A stretch of 64,000 nt of DNA from JANNBN01 sp963763885 (GCA_963763885.1 CAVXQD010000003.1:186001-250000), one strand, 5' to 3'; numbered from the stretch's first letter, positions 34,116 through 42,967 are shown. Translations and numbers: made by a program. The notes: generated by a model not told the origin, from the letters alone.

Positions 34116-34847
34116 ATGAATATCCAAAACGCCGCCGTGCTCGTCACTGGAGCCAACCGGGGCCTCGGCGCCGTCGTTGCGCAAGCACTGGTCGAGGCAG
34201 GGGCAAGGGTCTACGGCGCCGCCCGTGACGTTTCCACGATCACGAACCCAAACCTCATTCAGGTCACGCTCGATGTCACCAAACCTGAAGACATCGCCAA
34301 CGCAGCACAGCTCTGCACCGACGTGTCGATCGTCATCAACAACGCTGGCATCGCGCGTGCCGCATCCGCACTCTCGCCGAACGCCGCCGAGTCTGCCCGT
34401 GCTGAACTTGAAACCAACTTTTTCGGTCAGCTCCACATGGCACAAGCATTTGCTCCGGTCCTCCGTAACAACGGTGGTGGCGTATTGGTCAACATGTTGT
34501 CTGTCCTGTCGTTTGTGTCTATGCCGCAGGCAGCGACCTACAGCGCGTCAAAGGCGGCAGCATGGTCGTTGACCAATGCGTTACGCATCGAACTTCGCCA
34601 GCAAGGCACCCGCGTCATTGCGGTCCACGCAGGTCTCATCGACACCGATATGGCTGCGGAGCTTGAAGGCGACAAGATCAGCCCCGTCGTCGTGGCGGAA
34701 CAAATCGTTGCTGCGCTCCAGTCTGACGTTGAGGAAGTTCTTGCCGATGGCACAAGTCAGATGGTGAAAGCTGCCCTTTCGAACGATCTGGCAGCGATCT
34801 ATCCGATGTTCCAGGCGCAATGGGACGCAGCGACGGCGGGGCGATGA
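34116..34847 (+). CDS. Short-chain dehydrogenase/reductase, paralogue of 18850
   Basis: 243 residues. TGANRGLG (11-18), NNAGIA, the active-site Ser strand MLSVLSFVSM, YSASKAA (Tyr/Lys) and HAGLIDTDMAAEL. It shares with the SDR at 18850 the LSVLS strand and the VLADGTSQMVKAALS end, so the two arose by duplication. The stop overlaps the ATG of a Ddn-like gene by 4 bases, which links NAD(P)- and F420-dependent reductions. Control through the 26-bp motif just upstream is likely. Confidence 0.9.
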   Translation: MNIQNAAVLVTGANRGLGAVVAQALVEAGARVYGAARDVSTITNPNLIQVTLDVTKPEDIANAAQLCTDVSIVINNAGIARAASALSPNAAESARAELETNFFGQLHMAQAFAPVLRNNGGGVLVNMLSVLSFVSMPQAATYSASKAAAWSLTNALRIELRQQGTRVIAVHAGLIDTDMAAELEGDKISPVVVAEQIVAALQSDVEEVLADGTSQMVKAALSNDLAAIYPMFQAQWDAATAGR

Positions 34848-35329
34848 GGCCCGATGTCACCGGCCTGGTCTCGGCCAGGATCACCAACCTCATCGCTCGT
34901 CGCCGCCCCAGCATGGCGCGCGATGCGACAGCCAAACATGTGGCGAAGTTCGTGGCCAGCAACGGTCGCAAGGGCGACAAGCTTTTTGGCCGCGCGGTGT
35001 TCTTGCTCGACGTCATCGGTCGATCAAGCGGACAGCACCGCCCTGTCATGTTGATGTACGTGCCGCGATGCGACGACCTCGTCGTGGTCGGGTCGGCCGG
35101 CGGTGCAGCCGCTACCCCCAACTGGTATCTCAATCTGATGGCAGCCGGCGGCGGGGAAGTGCAGGTGGGAGCCAAACGCTGGAAGGTGTCTGCCCGCGAA
35201 CTGGACGGCTCCGAACGCGACACGTGCTGGGCACTGGCCGCCAACGCGTACGGGGGCTTTGATTCCTACCAGCGCTTCACCGATCGACGGATTCCGGTCG
35301 CGTTGCTTGAGCCGCTACCTGGAGGTTGA
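34844..35329 (+). CDS. Ddn-like deazaflavin-dependent nitroreductase, paralogue of 18279
   Basis: 161 residues. GRKGDKLFGRAVFLLDVIGR, then SSGQHRPVMLMYVPRCDDLV and GGAAATPNWYLNLMAAGGGE, define the F420-binding split barrel. The end SYQRFTDRRIPVALLEPL matches the 18279 protein. ATG 34844 overlaps the SDR stop (ATGA), so it is translationally coupled; the ATG at 34820 is less likely. It probably reduces a quinone, enone or nitro compound with F420H2. Confidence 0.9.
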   Translation: MRPDVTGLVSARITNLIARRRPSMARDATAKHVAKFVASNGRKGDKLFGRAVFLLDVIGRSSGQHRPVMLMYVPRCDDLVVVGSAGGAAATPNWYLNLMAAGGGEVQVGAKRWKVSARELDGSERDTCWALAANAYGGFDSYQRFTDRRIPVALLEPLPGG

Positions 35330-35367
35330 GCCGCTTGCTGGAACGATGAGTCCCTGCGTTGTGTTGG

Positions 35368-35808
35368 TCAGGCTTCGGCTTGACGGTTGGCGATTTCGCC
35401 TCCCATGAGGGCGTGCACCGTATTGAGTGCCTGTAGGGGCCTGACCATCACTCGGAACTCGACGATGAGACCTGCTTCATTGACCCGAATGATGTCCACG
35501 CCATTCACGTACTTGCCGTCCATCGTTGTCTCGAACTCGAGAACTGCCGTGTCGTCGGCGATGATTTCTTTCGTGTAGCGAAAGCTTGTTTCTTTCGTTT
35601 GTCCCGAGCCACCGTTAGGTGACCCGGCGAATGTGGCCACGGCGGCGTTCAGGTACAACTTTGTGATTGCCTTCCCACGTTGCGGGGTGAATACCACCGG
35701 CGAAAAGAACACAACATCGTCTGCCAGAATCTCGTCGAGTACTCCACCATTGCCCGCCATGTGTTCATGCCAACGGGCGATGGTGGCGGCGATCCCAGGC
35801 GAGTTCAC
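35368..35808 (-). CDS. SnoaL/NTF2-like protein
   Basis: About 146 residues from GTG 35808. The cone-shaped NTF2 fold is seen in ATIARWHEHMAGNGGVLDEILADDV, FSPVVFTPQRGKAITKLYL and DIIRVNEAGLIVEFRVMVRPLQAL. Proteins of this kind act as small-molecule isomerases, hydrolases or binding proteins; no catalytic residues can be named. The frame extends to TTG 35865, but family similarity starts after the GTG. That GTG overlaps the stop of a 17-codon frame (see 35805-35858). Convergent with the Ddn gene. Confidence 0.75.
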   Translation of the reverse strand: MNSPGIAATIARWHEHMAGNGGVLDEILADDVVFFSPVVFTPQRGKAITKLYLNAAVATFAGSPNGGSGQTKETSFRYTKEIIADDTAVLEFETTMDGKYVNGVDIIRVNEAGLIVEFRVMVRPLQALNTVHALMGGEIANRQAEA

Positions 35809-35858
35809 CGTAACCCGGAATCGTCGAGTTTGGCGATGTTTTCCAAGAGCTTCTTCAT
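35805..35858 (-). CDS. Possible 17-residue leader peptide
   Basis: ATG 35858 begins MKKLLENIAKLDDSGLR and stops at TGA 35807-35805. That TGA overlaps the GTG start of the SnoaL-like gene in GTGA fashion. It could couple translation of the downstream gene, which has no clear Shine-Dalgarno sequence of its own. It may equally be chance; no homologue is known to me. Confidence 0.3.
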   Translation of the reverse strand: MKKLLENIAKLDDSGLR

Positions 35859-35907
35859 AGTCCAACGAACCCTAGGTCGGGTCAGTTCCATTGTGCAACC
35901 CTGTCCG

Positions 35908-36948
35908 TTATGAGTCCAGGCTTCTCGCAAGGTCCATCAACGTTTCGAGCGTGGCAACCGATTCGTCAAACGTCCCGTGCACGCCAACGCGCAACGTCGT
36001 TACGCCAGCCTGCACGTAATCGAGCAGACGCTCTCGCACCACGTTGGGAGGCCCGATCAGGTTGGTGTCGAGCCCAATCTCGATGGGTACTCTGGCGGCG
36101 GCTGCCTCGCGCTCGCCTGCGGCCCAGAGGCGCTGAACTTCGGCGACGTCCTCGCCGAAGCCTTGCCTGGCAAACGCGTCGTTGTAGAAGTTTGCGTTCG
36201 CCGATCCCATCGCCCCGAACGTAAACGCGTAGCCATCTGCATGGCGGCGCCCCGCGGACAGAATAGCTACCGGGTCGTCGTCGGTGAACTCGACGCCCAC
36301 AGCCACCACACGGTCGATGTCTTCGAGTGTTCGGCCGGACAACTCGGCACCTGCGGCGATGGGATCAAGAAAGACGCGTGCCGTGTCGGGGAAAAAGGAG
36401 TTCCCAATCCAGCCGTCGGCCATTTCGCCTGTCAGCGAAAGATTGGCAGGCCCAAGAGCCGCTACGTAAATCGGAATTGGAGTGCTCTTGACAACGGACC
36501 GAATCGACTTGCCGGCGCCCCCTGGAAGTGGCAAGCGATACACCGAACCGTCGTACTCGACGCGTTCACCGGACACGATCATGCGGACGATTTCGATGGT
36601 CTCGCGGGTACGACGCACCGGCCGATCGAAAGGCACCCCGTGCCAGCCGTCCATCACCTGCGGACCACTGGCTCCGATGCCGAGCATCAATCGACCGCCC
36701 GACAGTTGATGAACTCCAAGAGCTGTCATCGCCAACATCGCTGGCGTTCGTGCTCCAAGCTGTGCAATCCCGGTCGCGAGTTTCACTCGTTCGGTTACTG
36801 CGGCAACAGCGGCCAACGGAGTGAATGCGTCTACTCCCCAGAACTCTGCGACCCAGATGGAATCGATTCCGATTCGTTCAGCCTCGCGTGCCAGATCAAG
36901 AAACCGTGGACGCAGCGGGTCAAGTGACAAGCCGATGCGAAGCGTCAT
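35908..36948 (-). CDS. LLM-class F420-dependent oxidoreductase
   Basis: 346 residues. Luciferase-like barrel: IGIDSIWVAEFWGVDAFTPL, VKLATGIAQLGARTPAMLAM, SGGRLMLGIGASGPQVMDGW, HGVPFDRPVRRTRETIEIVR. The same motifs in the same spacing occur in the protein at 23972, so the two are close paralogues. The cofactor is probably F420, with an alcohol or reduced acyl substrate. It lies downstream of the nitroreductase-SRPBCC gene in the same direction, with a 58-base gap. Confidence 0.9.
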   Translation of the reverse strand: MTLRIGLSLDPLRPRFLDLAREAERIGIDSIWVAEFWGVDAFTPLAAVAAVTERVKLATGIAQLGARTPAMLAMTALGVHQLSGGRLMLGIGASGPQVMDGWHGVPFDRPVRRTRETIEIVRMIVSGERVEYDGSVYRLPLPGGAGKSIRSVVKSTPIPIYVAALGPANLSLTGEMADGWIGNSFFPDTARVFLDPIAAGAELSGRTLEDIDRVVAVGVEFTDDDPVAILSAGRRHADGYAFTFGAMGSANANFYNDAFARQGFGEDVAEVQRLWAAGEREAAAARVPIEIGLDTNLIGPPNVVRERLLDYVQAGVTTLRVGVHGTFDESVATLETLMDLARSLDS

Positions 36949-37006
36949 GGTCGACTATCCGTGGCAAGGAGACCGAGGAAACCTCGGAGACCTCGACAGC
37001 GGATCA

Positions 37007-38149
37007 CTATCGACCCTCGGCGAGTTCTTTGATTCCTTCGACTGTGCGCGTCATGTTGGCCTGCACCTCATTGAGGCGTCGGCGAAGGACTCGCGCTTCT
37101 TTGTCTGGGTTGGCAACGATGGCAGCTGTGGTCCCTGAGCGACCCGGTCCCATGACGTAGCTGTAACGCAGCCGAGTCCGGTTGCCTGCTGACTCGAGAT
37201 CGAATCGCCAACGCGCGCCTGGGTTGTCGATACTCGATGTTCTCCAGCCAAAGGATCGTTCTTCATCGCGAGTGTCGACGAAACACTTGATCGACCATTC
37301 GCCGATTGCCGCATGTCGGTTACGTCCGACGATGGTTGCCCCAACACCGTGCTCGTCATTTTCCCATTGGGCGTCGACTGATTCTTCGGAAAATCGTGTT
37401 GCTACTTCCGGGTCACTGACCAGCGCCCAGATTTGCGCTGGGCGCGCGTCGATATCGACCTCGACCGTCACGCCTGGTCCATCGGCGAACGTCAACGTCT
37501 CCTGTGGGCCGAACTCGGAGGTGGAGCCGAATCGATCGAAGTAGGTGATCGCCCGCGCCGGATGACGTGGTGCACGGCGGAAGTCTGTTCCTTTTGTCCA
37601 CGCGACGGGGAGCAGCACGATCTCCGTCATATGGTCCGGGATGCCGAGGATTGACTTCACTCGTGTCTCGTCCTGCAAGGCTGCAGTGACCCACGTTGTG
37701 CCCAGCCCTCGGGCCCGTAGAGCAAGACAGAAACTCCACGCGGCCTGAATCACGGAGTCAAAAAGCCCCGGTCGGCCGCCCCCGTCGTGGCGGCCGATGA
37801 TCGTCGGGATGACGATGGCCGGGACCTCCGCCAAATGCTCGGCCAGATACTCCGCTGAAGCCATGACTTGCTCTTGTGGATGACCTGTTCCGCGTAGACG
37901 CTGTGCAGCGGACGACATGAAGGCAAGCGCGGACTCTTTGTACAACTCGCCAAGTTGATCCTTCACCGCCTGATCGCGGACGACCATCCACCGACGGCTG
38001 CCGAGATTGCCACCGGTCGGTGCCTGCTCGGCAAGATCAATGCAGTCCAGCAGCAGCTGGTTATCTACCGGCCGTTCCAGATCGAGACGCTTTCGCACGG
38101 CCCGGGTGGTGGCGAGCGTTTCATCAACATGGCGGAAGTCGATATCCAT
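37007..38149 (-). CDS. Nitroreductase-SRPBCC fusion protein
   Basis: 380 residues with two domains. Residues 1-205 are an FMN-dependent nitroreductase (TRAVRKRLDLERPV, LAEQAPTGGNLGSRRWMVVR, LRARGLGTTWVTAALQ, IPDHMTEIVLLPVAWTKG). Residues 215-380 are an SRPBCC/polyketide-cyclase-like ligand-binding domain (VTVEVDIDARPAQIWALVSD, FSEESVDAQWE, GRNRHAAIGEWSI). Each domain is common on its own; the fusion is unusual and suggests that the hydrophobic pocket presents substrate to the flavin. It shares the strand and a 15-base gap with the crotonase gene upstream. Confidence 0.85.
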   Translation of the reverse strand: MDIDFRHVDETLATTRAVRKRLDLERPVDNQLLLDCIDLAEQAPTGGNLGSRRWMVVRDQAVKDQLGELYKESALAFMSSAAQRLRGTGHPQEQVMASAEYLAEHLAEVPAIVIPTIIGRHDGGGRPGLFDSVIQAAWSFCLALRARGLGTTWVTAALQDETRVKSILGIPDHMTEIVLLPVAWTKGTDFRRAPRHPARAITYFDRFGSTSEFGPQETLTFADGPGVTVEVDIDARPAQIWALVSDPEVATRFSEESVDAQWENDEHGVGATIVGRNRHAAIGEWSIKCFVDTRDEERSFGWRTSSIDNPGARWRFDLESAGNRTRLRYSYVMGPGRSGTTAAIVANPDKEARVLRRRLNEVQANMTRTVEGIKELAEGR

Positions 38150-38164
38150 TTTCAGCGGCCTCTT

Positions 38165-38992
38165 TCAGCGGCCCGTGAATCGTGCTGGGCGACGCTCCAG
38201 GAACGACGCGATGCCCTCGGCGAAATCTTCGGTTGCCTGCACTGCGGCAGACATCGCTGGAATCGCAGCAATTGCCGCCTGCTCGTCGTGGTCGAGGGCG
38301 AGGCGCGCGTTCGCAAGCGTATGCACGAGTGCACTTGGTGAGCACTGCAGCATCTCGCGTGCGAGCTGGATGGCCCGTTCGATCTGTTTGCCTGGTTCCA
38401 CAACCTCTTGCACCAACCCCATGCGGTACGCCTCCTCGGCACCGAACTCGCTGGCGCGCAGCAGGTGGTACATCGCGTTGCCCCACCCGGCGCGTTGCAC
38501 ATATCGAACCGTTGCGCCGCCCAACGGGGCAAGGCCCCGCTTTGGTTCCAATTGACACAGGCGAGCGTCTGACCCCGCAACGATGATGTCGCCCGCGATT
38601 GCGATCTCGATTCCGATCGTGAACGTGATGCCCTGTATAGCGGTGATACGCGGTTTGCGCAGACGCCGGCCGAGACCATACGGATCGACTGGCTCCGAAG
38701 TTCGGTTGGCCACCCGCTCCGCTGCTTTGCGTTTGGCGTCCTCGCTGAAGAACAAAGGCATCTCCAGGCCTGCCGTGGTGTGGTCACCCGCGAATGCAAG
38801 TACACCTACAAACAGATCGGGGTCGTCGTCGAGACGCGTCATTGCGTCTTCCAACTCATTTGAAATCTTTGGAGTGAACGCGTTCTTCTTTTCAACCCGG
38901 TCGACTGTCATCAGCAAGATGTGGTCGTCAATCACCTCCGTGTGCACCTGGCCGTGCGGATGTCGATCACCTGTCGAAGTTGTGGATTCCAT
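38165..38992 (-). CDS. Enoyl-CoA hydratase/isomerase (crotonase) family
   Basis: 275 residues. The crotonase fold is seen in VEKKNAFTPKISNELEDAMT, AGDHTTAGLEMPLFF (oxyanion-hole region), FTIGIEIAIAGDIIVAGSDA and CQLEPKRGLAPLGGATVRYV, which contains the Glu position of hydratases. The first oxyanion motif is AGLE-like instead of the common AGxD. The last 20 residues, FLERRPARFTGR, are typical. It probably hydrates or isomerises an enoyl-CoA; it is not an obvious BadK. Upstream of and same strand as the nitroreductase-SRPBCC gene. Confidence 0.85.
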   Translation of the reverse strand: MESTTSTGDRHPHGQVHTEVIDDHILLMTVDRVEKKNAFTPKISNELEDAMTRLDDDPDLFVGVLAFAGDHTTAGLEMPLFFSEDAKRKAAERVANRTSEPVDPYGLGRRLRKPRITAIQGITFTIGIEIAIAGDIIVAGSDARLCQLEPKRGLAPLGGATVRYVQRAGWGNAMYHLLRASEFGAEEAYRMGLVQEVVEPGKQIERAIQLAREMLQCSPSALVHTLANARLALDHDEQAAIAAIPAMSAAVQATEDFAEGIASFLERRPARFTGR

Positions 38993-39066
38993 AATGGAAC
39001 TAGAACGTAGCCCCCCAGGTCTCTTCGTGCAAAGGCAACCAGATACGCCCTCTGGCGAGCTGGTGG

Positions 39067-39945
39067 TCAGCGGGACAAGAACTCCACGGCAACCGGGGCG
39101 AACCGATCGTGGAATTGGAAGATGCCGCCGTGGCCGGAGTCGGAGTAGATGATCAGTTCAGAGTCGCTGATTCGGTGATGGAGGTCAGTGGAGAGAATTG
39201 TTGGCACCATTCGATCGTGGTCGCCGTTAGCAATGAGCGTTGGCTGGGTGATGATTGAGAGGTCGTCAGGCGCCCCACGACCCCACTTCTTGATGGCCTT
39301 CAGTTGGCTCAGAAACGCCTTGGGTTTGATTGGGGCGTCACGGTTCTCGGTCCGCTCCTCAAGGCGTTTGACGAACGCCTTGGCCGCCGCTTTGCCAGCC
39401 GTGTTTCGGTTGAAGAAGAGGAACTCTTTGGGGTCCGAGCGAGTGAGGGTGGCTCGGGCAATGTCGTAGTAGGTGATGCCTGCAACCTTGTCCATGTCTT
39501 TGCCGCCCTTCGGCCCGGTTCCGGTGAGGATGAGCTTGCGGACGAGTTCCGGGTGTTTCACGACCAATGCCTGGGCAACCATGCCGCCAAGGGAGAACGA
39601 GAAGATGTCGACGTTGTCGAAGCCCAGCGCTTTGATGAAGGTGTATGCGTCTTCGGCCATTGCCTCAATGGTGTCTGGCACTCGGCCCGTCGACGCCCCG
39701 ATGCCTTGGTTGTCGAAAGCGATGACGTGGTGATCCTTCGCGATCGGGTCGACGATGCGTGGATCCCAGTTGTCGAGCGTTGCGGCGAGGTGGACGAAGA
39801 AGATGACCGGGACGCCGCCCTTGGGCCCCAGCTCGCGGTAGGCGAAGCTGACGCCGTTTGCTGTGACGGTGCGGGCGGGGGCCTTCGCATACGAAGTGAT
39901 GGTGGGACCGGTAGGTGTTCCGTTCGGTGTTCCGGGCGTGCTCAT
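39067..39945 (-). CDS. Alpha/beta hydrolase
   Basis: 292 residues. VSFAYRELGPKGGVPVIFFV, IAFDNQGIGASTGRVPDT, the nucleophile elbow FSFSLGGMVAQ (Ser), an acid in IANGDHDRMVP and the His in YSDSGHGGIFQF complete the triad. It resembles the chloroperoxidase/esterase-like group acting on small esters or lactones. ATG 39945 has GGAGA 9-13 bases upstream; the frame back to 39999 is inside the regulatory gap. It is divergent from jetA, and the 26-bp motif lies between them. Confidence 0.9.
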   Translation of the reverse strand: MSTPGTPNGTPTGPTITSYAKAPARTVTANGVSFAYRELGPKGGVPVIFFVHLAATLDNWDPRIVDPIAKDHHVIAFDNQGIGASTGRVPDTIEAMAEDAYTFIKALGFDNVDIFSFSLGGMVAQALVVKHPELVRKLILTGTGPKGGKDMDKVAGITYYDIARATLTRSDPKEFLFFNRNTAGKAAAKAFVKRLEERTENRDAPIKPKAFLSQLKAIKKWGRGAPDDLSIITQPTLIANGDHDRMVPTILSTDLHHRISDSELIIYSDSGHGGIFQFHDRFAPVAVEFLSR

Positions 39946-39973
39946 TATGGATCTCCAATGATTGGGTTCTGAT

Positions 39974-39999
39974 GTCGTTATCGTACGATCATACTTCAA
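39974..39999 (-). promoter_or_regulatory. Copy 3 of the 26-bp CGTACG-centred motif
   Basis: Read on the minus strand it starts TTGAAGTATG and ends CGATAACGAC. The centre ATCGTACGAT is a perfect 10-bp palindrome. It lies 29 bases upstream of the hydrolase start and about 100 bases upstream of jetA, so it could control either or both. It differs from the 34065 copy at 5 of 26 positions. Confidence 0.6.
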
Positions 40000-40097
40000 T
40001 CAACTGTAGAGACCCGGAACGGACCCCCCGAAACGACTCCACGATGCTCCGTGGGGGTCCTGACGATGCTTCACTGCCAAGTACCATTCGGCTCGGA

Positions 40098-41606
40098 ATG
40101 GCGCAGACCGACGAACCCTCGATGCAGTCCGATGCCGAACGGATCCTCATCGACGAGCGGCTGGATCTCCTGCGGTGGGCGGCTGCCCCCGAACGCACTG
40201 TCTACTTGGCCATCCTTGCTGTCTTCGATGATGCGAAGGCCGGCTACGACATCCAACTCCGCCCTCACGACGTGCTGGCGGCCCTCGCCTCAAACGGCAC
40301 GGACGTGGATCCTGACGGACTGGGGCGATACCTCGATTCACTCCACCAGTGGCGAGTCCTGGAACGCAGCTTTGACGCTTCGCGAGTCTCCAGCATTGAG
40401 GAGTACCGTCGCCGTCGTCCGGTCTTTCAATTCACGGAACTCGGCGAGAGGGCTTACCGCGGCGTCCGGCAGCTGCTGGAGACGCAACTCGGTGAAGGTC
40501 GCCTGCAGCGGTTCGCTCTCCGCGAGATTGCAGAACAGCTCGATGTGCTCCATCAGGCCGAGATGGTGGCTGACGGTGAACGGGCCCTCGGCGCGCTGAA
40601 CCGAGTGGATCTGGTCCTCACACAGTTGGCCGATCTTGCGGGGCAATTCTATGTATTGGTTGGTGTCATGACTCAGGAGGTAGAGGTCAACGCCAGCCGC
40701 TTTGTGGAGATGAAAGATTTGTTGCTCGGTCACCTCTATGAGTTTCTGCAAGACCTCCACCGTTACACACCGATCGTGCAGAGGGGGATTGCGGCCATTG
40801 AAGCGCTCGGCCTCGACCGGGTGCTGCGTCGCGTGGCTGAGGCCGACGACGCCATCTTCCAGACCGCCGACCAGCGCCTTGCGGCCTGGCAGCGACGATG
40901 GGACGGGTTGCTCGGATGGTTCGCACCGGCACAAGCCGGTCACCTGTCGCAGGTGATGCAACTAGACCGCCGTACCGTTGCTGCCATCCGCGAGCTCACG
41001 GCACTGCTGAGGCGGCTGGTTGAGGCCAACGGGCGAGGCGCTGGCCGGTCGACTGAACTGGTGAGTCTGGCGCAATGGTTCTGGTCGCTTGACGCAAGTT
41101 CGCCCGAGGCAGCTCACGCGCTGTTCGACGTCACGTTCCCGCTCGGCGGGTCCCTCCATCTCGGTACCGGTTACAACGATGCCGACCTCATCGCTGCTTC
41201 TACTACTTGGTCAGACGCCGACCCAGTTCCTGTCTCCATCTCGCTGCGCGAACGGGGGCAGAAGGCGTCGCCCGGTAACAGTGCTTCTGTTCCCGACGAC
41301 CGCCGCGCGCGTGAAGCCCTCCGTCGGATGACGCTCGGACGGATCGACGCCGAACGAGGTGCAGCCAACCGACTAGCCGAACTCGGGCTGGACGGCCGCA
41401 TCCTCGAGCGAGGGGAGTTCGAGCAACTGCTCCGGTTCACCGACCTGGCGTTGGCCGCCGGCGTGCCAGTTGCCGGTGAGGTGAGGTCGGGAACCATCGG
41501 CAATGTGAAGGTGTCCGTGCGGCCGGCTGACGTCGATACGGTTATTACCGTGAGCGACGGAACTTTTACGCTACATGGCGTCGCCGTGGCGGTCCAGTTC
41601 GTATGA
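40098..41606 (+). CDS. jetA: Wadjet type II JetA (DUF2397/TIGR02677 family)
   Basis: About 502 residues. The N-terminal winged-helix-like region (LLRWAAAPERTVYLAILAVF) and a long helical middle (QFYVLVGVMTQEVEVNASRF, YEFLQDLHRYTPIVQRGIAA) are followed by a C-terminal beta-rich part, as in TIGR02677 proteins and the kleisin-like MksF/JetA. In Wadjet, JetA links the SMC-like ATPase JetC with JetB, forming a loop-extruding complex that recognises and destroys circular plasmids. The start is uncertain: ATG 40098 is favoured; ATG 40044 or 40131 are possible and none has a strong ribosome site. Its stop overlaps jetB by 4 bases. Confidence 0.85.
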   Translation: MAQTDEPSMQSDAERILIDERLDLLRWAAAPERTVYLAILAVFDDAKAGYDIQLRPHDVLAALASNGTDVDPDGLGRYLDSLHQWRVLERSFDASRVSSIEEYRRRRPVFQFTELGERAYRGVRQLLETQLGEGRLQRFALREIAEQLDVLHQAEMVADGERALGALNRVDLVLTQLADLAGQFYVLVGVMTQEVEVNASRFVEMKDLLLGHLYEFLQDLHRYTPIVQRGIAAIEALGLDRVLRRVAEADDAIFQTADQRLAAWQRRWDGLLGWFAPAQAGHLSQVMQLDRRTVAAIRELTALLRRLVEANGRGAGRSTELVSLAQWFWSLDASSPEAAHALFDVTFPLGGSLHLGTGYNDADLIAASTTWSDADPVPVSISLRERGQKASPGNSASVPDDRRAREALRRMTLGRIDAERGAANRLAELGLDGRILERGEFEQLLRFTDLALAAGVPVAGEVRSGTIGNVKVSVRPADVDTVITVSDGTFTLHGVAVAVQFV

Positions 41607-42967
41607 GCACCTACGACGTTGCAGAAACTGTGATTCATCGGGTAGCGCGCGACGTACGTGACGTTGACCTCGCCGACTACCAGCGTGTAGTCCGCACCCT
41701 CTTGGCTCAGCCCTACATAGCGCCGTCGGATACGGGCAGGCTGTCTGCAGTTCGGCGCTGGGAAACCGAACTGCGGGCGGACTTGGAGTCCGTCGGTCGG
41801 TATCGCTTAGAAGTTTCGCCTACTGCAGCGCTCCTCGTGCGGCGGCCCGTAATGCTGGACCCGTACCGGCCCGCCCGCAATGCGTCGACACCGCCCAGGG
41901 CCTTCGATGCGAGGCGCTACTCCTACCTGTGTCTGCTCCTGTCAGCGTTGCTGTCCTCCGGTGTCCAGGTCCTGTTGTCTGCTCTCGCACGCCAGTTGGC
42001 TGAGCTGTCGTTCGGCATTCAGGGGTTGGGATTCGACGTGGATGAACGAGCCCACCGCACAGCCTTCGTGGATGTGGTGCGAAATCTGTCTTCACTCGGC
42101 GTCCTTCGCCTGCGAGATGGGTCATCGTCGGCAGATCTGGATGAGGACGCGTTGTACGACGTTGATCATGAGGCTGTTCACCTGATTGCACCGATGCCCG
42201 CGCTACGCGATATGAACTCCATTCGCGACCGATTGGCAGAAACGTTCGGTGAGAGCCGCGACGAACGCCGTGCCCAGGTACGTCAGCGCGTGTTCCGAAT
42301 GCTTCTGGACCGTCCCGTTCTCCTGTTCGACGATCTTGACGACGAGGAGAGATCCTGGCTTCAACACAACGCCGCTCGCATCGAGGCCGACCTGCATCGC
42401 CTCACCGGGATGCAAGTAGAGCGTCGACGCGAAGGGATCGCACTCATTGACGTCGATGATGACGGTAGTTCGCGAAGTTTCCCGAGGGGCGGAAGCGGAC
42501 CACAGCTTGCCCTACTGCTCGCGGATTGTCTGTGCACTGATGATCAGGCGTCCTTGACCGTGCGTTCGCCTCGCCTGCGTGACCTCAGCGACCAGCTCAT
42601 CAGGATCATCGATCAGGCGCGTCCAGGCCGGGTGCCGGCTGAACCTAACGACCTTCAGGTTTCTGACACGACCGGAAGGCACCCTGACGACTTGGTTCCC
42701 GCGTGGACCACGGAGGATCTTCAACAATCCGTTGCGAAACTGCTCCAGGAATACCCTGTGCGCCGTGACCTGCGTGATGACCCTGCGGAAGCAACCCGTC
42801 TCGCGCTGGAAGAGCTACTCGCTCTTGGCCTAGTTCGTTCAGCGACCACCGTCGACGGAACAGAGGTGGTGGTGGCCGTACCCGCGTTGGCCCGGTACCG
42901 TCGATCCGTGATGGAACCGGTGACCACTGATGCGATGGATCAACTTGACCTCTTCGACGGTTCTTGA
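41603..42967 (+). CDS. jetB: Wadjet type II JetB (DUF2398/TIGR02678 family)
   Basis: 454 residues. Winged-helix protein of TIGR02678 type: YQRVVRTLLAQPYIAPSDTG, a linker, RRYSYLCLLLSALLSSGVQV and ERAHRTAFVDVVRNLSSLGV. The C-terminal LDLFDG may dock to a partner. It corresponds to MksE/KITE-like subunits that bind the kleisin. ATG 41603 overlaps the jetA stop (ATGA); its own TGA shares its last base with the jetC ATG. These overlaps imply fixed stoichiometry. Confidence 0.88.
   Translation: MSTYDVAETVIHRVARDVRDVDLADYQRVVRTLLAQPYIAPSDTGRLSAVRRWETELRADLESVGRYRLEVSPTAALLVRRPVMLDPYRPARNASTPPRAFDARRYSYLCLLLSALLSSGVQVLLSALARQLAELSFGIQGLGFDVDERAHRTAFVDVVRNLSSLGVLRLRDGSSSADLDEDALYDVDHEAVHLIAPMPALRDMNSIRDRLAETFGESRDERRAQVRQRVFRMLLDRPVLLFDDLDDEERSWLQHNAARIEADLHRLTGMQVERRREGIALIDVDDDGSSRSFPRGGSGPQLALLLADCLCTDDQASLTVRSPRLRDLSDQLIRIIDQARPGRVPAEPNDLQVSDTTGRHPDDLVPAWTTEDLQQSVAKLLQEYPVRRDLRDDPAEATRLALEELLALGLVRSATTVDGTEVVVAVPALARYRRSVMEPVTTDAMDQLDLFDGS

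Noticed and set aside
38165..38992. Idea that this crotonase is the missing BadK
   Set aside because: It is over 20 kb from the ali/bad genes, has an atypical AGLE oxyanion motif and sits with a nitroreductase fusion; nothing specific supports BadK.
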